A stretch of DNA of 7,391 nt from Syntrophomonadaceae bacterium (lineage in GTDB: Bacteria; Bacillota; Dethiobacteria; DTU022): positions 1 to 7,391 of the forward strand of contig PWSG01000213.1 in NCBI GenBank assembly GCA_003564055.1, given 5' to 3'. Shown here piece by piece: positions 6,393 to 7,391 of the stretch. The position numbers and the translations under genes were made by a program. Within the stretch, counting starts at the first letter, position 1. Each line of letters opens with the position of its first letter. The notes under the pieces are model-generated. The model saw only the letters and a program-made list of their open reading frames with translations, was not told the origin of the DNA and did not search any database.

Positions 6393-6402
6393 TACCGGCA
6401 TA

Positions 6403-6409
6403 CTCCTTT
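6403..6409 (-). promoter_or_regulatory. Ribosome binding site deciding the methyltransferase start
   Basis: AAAGGAG on the minus strand, ten bases before ATG 6392 and only one base before ATG 6401. The spacing rules out efficient use of the upstream ATG. It lies directly behind the MarR stop codon, consistent with cotranscription. Confidence 0.75.
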
Positions 6410-6419
6410 CGAGAAATAT

Positions 6420-6917
6420 TTATTTACAGATCCTTTTCACCTGAGGATTAACAAGTCTTCCCGCAGTTTTTTCTTCAAGTCTGTCTATGACTTTACAGCT
6501 AAGTCTTAAAAACTCCTGTTGTTCTTCAGGGGTCAACACGGCATAAAAGAGATCGGCTATTTCTTCGAAAATGCGTTCGTATTCTTGAATAGTTTCCTGA
6601 CCTTTTGCAGCAAGCTTAACCCTAACCACTCTGCGGTCGTTACTGTCACGCCTGCGTGAAAGGACTTTTTTCTTAACCAGGTTATCGACCAGCCAGCTAA
6701 CTGTGCTAAAGGAAAAGCCTGTTTTGTCAACAATGTCGCCAATGCGGAGCGATTTATTGTCCCGAAGCTCTAAGATTAAAAGAAGCTCCTTTGCCGTAAA
6801 CTCCGGAGTCCAGCGGGAAAGCATTTCAAAATTTTCATAGAGATACTTTACTATATAGCTAAGTTCGGTAGTTATTTTTTCATTGTTTGAAAAACTACGG
6901 TTTTCTTTATTAACCAT
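6420..6917 (-). CDS. MarR-family transcriptional regulator
   Basis: Dimeric winged-helix DNA-binding protein, probably a ligand-responsive repressor of its own operon. It is 165 aa with N- and C-terminal dimerisation helices (about 14-36 and 107-150). The helix-turn-helix spans about 56-83 (LRIGDIVDKTGFSFSTVSWLVDNLVKK), followed by the MarR wing RRRDSNDRRVVRVKLAAKG (88-106) with the conserved Asp91 and Arg95/Arg96. The ATG at 6917 has AAAGGAG ten bases upstream. The stop lies 27 bases before the methyltransferase start, so the two are cotranscribed. A consensus promoter overlapped by an inverted repeat sits directly upstream, supporting autoregulation together with the methyltransferase and symporter genes. 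The family is secure; the ligand is unknown, and the methylated substrate or a product is the natural guess. Confidence 0.94.
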   Translation of the reverse strand: MVNKENRSFSNNEKITTELSYIVKYLYENFEMLSRWTPEFTAKELLLILELRDNKSLRIGDIVDKTGFSFSTVSWLVDNLVKKKVLSRRRDSNDRRVVRVKLAAKGQETIQEYERIFEEIADLFYAVLTPEEQQEFLRLSCKVIDRLEEKTAGRLVNPQVKRICK

Positions 6918-6933
6918 CTCAATGATGCTCCTT

Positions 6934-6974
6934 TATTATTACAGTTACTGAATAGTTTTATTACTGTAATTATA
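6934..6974. promoter_or_regulatory. 12-bp inverted repeat overlapping the -10 box, probable MarR operator
   Basis: TATTATTACAGT (6934-6945) and ACTGTAATTATA (6963-6974) are inverted arms matching at 11 of 12 positions, separated by 17 nt. The right arm contains the entire TATAAT box. The left arm lies in the untranslated leader and also forms a small local dyad, CAGT-T-ACTG (6942-6950). Because transcription should start near 6962, the right arm would not be in the RNA, so this is a DNA site rather than an RNA hairpin. MarR binding is inferred from position and symmetry. Confidence 0.6.
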
Positions 6975-6997
6975 GGTTCGGAAATATGCTTTGTCAA
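6969..6997 (-). promoter_or_regulatory. Perfect consensus sigma-A promoter of the MarR-methyltransferase-symporter operon
   Basis: On the minus strand TTGACA (6992-6997) is followed by exactly 17 bases and TATAAT (6969-6974). Both hexamers match the housekeeping consensus fully, and the start of transcription would be near 6962. An unregulated promoter this strong would be unusual for a catabolic operon, so tight repression is expected, in keeping with the overlapping dyad. Confidence 0.85.
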
Positions 6998-6999
6998 CA

Positions 7000-7016
7000 T
7001 TAACTTGCATTGTTAA
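7000..7016. promoter_or_regulatory. TTAAC-N7-GTTAA dyad just upstream of the -35 box
   Basis: A 17-bp interrupted palindrome with five-base arms, ending three bases from the -35 hexamer on its upstream side. Some MarR-family proteins (AdcR/ZitR type) use TTAAC/GTTAA half-sites, though with a shorter spacer. It may be a second regulator site or chance in an AT-rich stretch. Confidence 0.3.
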
Positions 7017-7084
7017 AGAAGTGGGGGGGTATTGGCAACATTTCCGTGTAGTATTGTTTATCTGCTGAAGGGGTATTATAATTT

Positions 7085-7221
7085 AACATACTGATCGGCC
7101 ACCAGGTCCTGATCCCTATTAATGAAGGGAAGCTCAATTTTGGTCACTGGCAGCAGGTTTTTATGCTGAGTTTGACAGCCGGCGCAGAAAAATGGTGGCC
7201 ATAAAATTAATCGGTGAGTAA
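7085..7221 (+). pseudogene. yjbQ: YjbQ/UPF0047 C-terminal remnant, frameshifted
   Basis: The plus strand encodes LIGHQVLIPINEGKLNFGHWQQVF from 7091, then EFDSRRRKMVAIKLIGE and stop TAA 7219-7221 in a different frame. Together they match the C-terminal part of YjbQ (UPF0047) proteins, whose usual features are a LxGxxVxIPV segment, a GxWQ motif and EFDxxRxR before a final beta-strand. One missing base near 7158-7168 (the T5 run at 7158-7162, or a G before 7168) explains the break. The N-terminal two-thirds, including the usual His-rich part, is absent: a TAA at 7079-7081 precedes the frame and nothing recognisable lies upstream. It ends seven bases before the carB stop on the opposite strand. 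Decayed remnant is the best reading. Confidence 0.7.
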
Positions 7222-7228
7222 TTATGTG

Positions 7229-7391
7229 CTAAAGATAATAATCCTGCAAACACTGCACCTGCACGTCCTGCTTTTTAACAGCCTGGATTCCTTCCAGGGC
7301 GGCCAGGGCTCCCTGGATAGTTGTAATAATAGAAACCCCCCGTTGAGCGGCCTGACAGCGCATCCGGGCTCCGTCCGACTTGGCGCTGGCA
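7229..7391 (-). CDS. carB: Carbamoyl-phosphate synthase large subunit, C-terminal end (partial)
   Basis: The last 53 residues of a minus-strand gene that begins outside the window, stopping at TAG 7229-7231. The segment ASAKSDGARMRCQAAQRGV and then SIITTIQGALAALEGI matches the end of the MGS-like allosteric domain of CarB, where SDG-x-x-(I/M)-R-x-x-A and (Y/I)-(V/I)-T-T are conserved, and the tail ends LQDYYL much as CarB proteins end LQEYH. CarB makes carbamoyl phosphate for pyrimidine and arginine synthesis with CarA; the MGS domain binds regulators such as UMP or ornithine. No convincing terminator follows the stop. Confidence 0.88.
   Translation of the reverse strand, partial: ASAKSDGARMRCQAAQRGVSIITTIQGALAALEGIQAVKKQDVQVQCLQDYYL

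Noticed and set aside
6399..6401. Upstream ATG as the methyltransferase start
   Set aside because: Only one base separates it from the AAAGGAG ribosome site; the ATG at 6392 has a normal ten-base spacing.
7180..7228. Terminator behind carB (ATGG-CCA-CCAT followed by T5 on the minus strand)
   Set aside because: A four-base stem is too weak, and the sequence is part of the YjbQ remnant's coding sequence.
1..7391. CRISPR array, tRNA, rRNA or intact insertion sequence
   Set aside because: No regularly spaced repeats, no tRNA-like cloverleaf, no rRNA sequence and no transposase frame were seen.

Overview
The window reads as a chromosomal segment of a mid-GC Gram-positive anaerobe, most likely a member of the Clostridia (Peptococcaceae/Syntrophomonadaceae-like). 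This is inference from strong AGGAGG-type ribosome sites, a LiaFSR-type cassette, a corrinoid methyltransferase operon next to a GPH symporter, and C-rich dispersed repeats. All intact genes lie on the minus strand; the plus strand carries only remnants and one short uncertain reading frame.

Layout. (1) 1-164: tail of a possible plus-strand frame, then a 29-nt C-rich repeat. (2) 178-2638: a three-gene operon read right to left, LiaF-like membrane protein -> NarL-type histidine kinase -> LuxR/NarL-type response regulator, joined by stop/start overlaps (GTGA and TGATG). It looks like an envelope-stress sensing system. (3) 2639-3260: a gene-poor stretch with an inverted repeat upstream of the liaF-like gene, two adjacent hairpins, a palindrome around a TATAAT box, and a truncated, frameshifted membrane-protein pseudogene. 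The pseudogene ends exactly at the second copy of the C-rich repeat. (4) 3261-6974: a second minus-strand operon, MarR regulator -> corrinoid-domain/URO-D-type methyltransferase -> GPH-family symporter. It is driven by a perfect consensus promoter (TTGACA, 17 nt, TATAAT) whose -10 box lies in one arm of a 12-bp inverted repeat, so autoregulation is likely. (5) 7085-7221: a broken YjbQ (UPF0047) remnant, converging on (6) 7229-7391: the C-terminus of carB.

The most interesting part is the second operon. The parts fit a substrate-induced module: MarR senses a compound, the symporter imports it, and the methyltransferase pair acts on its methyl group. The corrinoid-type domain, however, lacks the lower-ligand His of the DxHxxG motif (Trp instead) and also the usual SxL and GG elements. 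Its junction with the methyltransferase domain lies on a run of eight A residues. With seven A's the gene would become two ordinary genes overlapping by ATGA, of the sizes usual for a separate corrinoid protein and a separate MtaA-like enzyme. So this is either a recent fusion, a slippage-controlled two-product gene, or a homopolymer sequencing error. Two plus-strand remnants are also interrupted at or near T-runs, so read-level checking matters.
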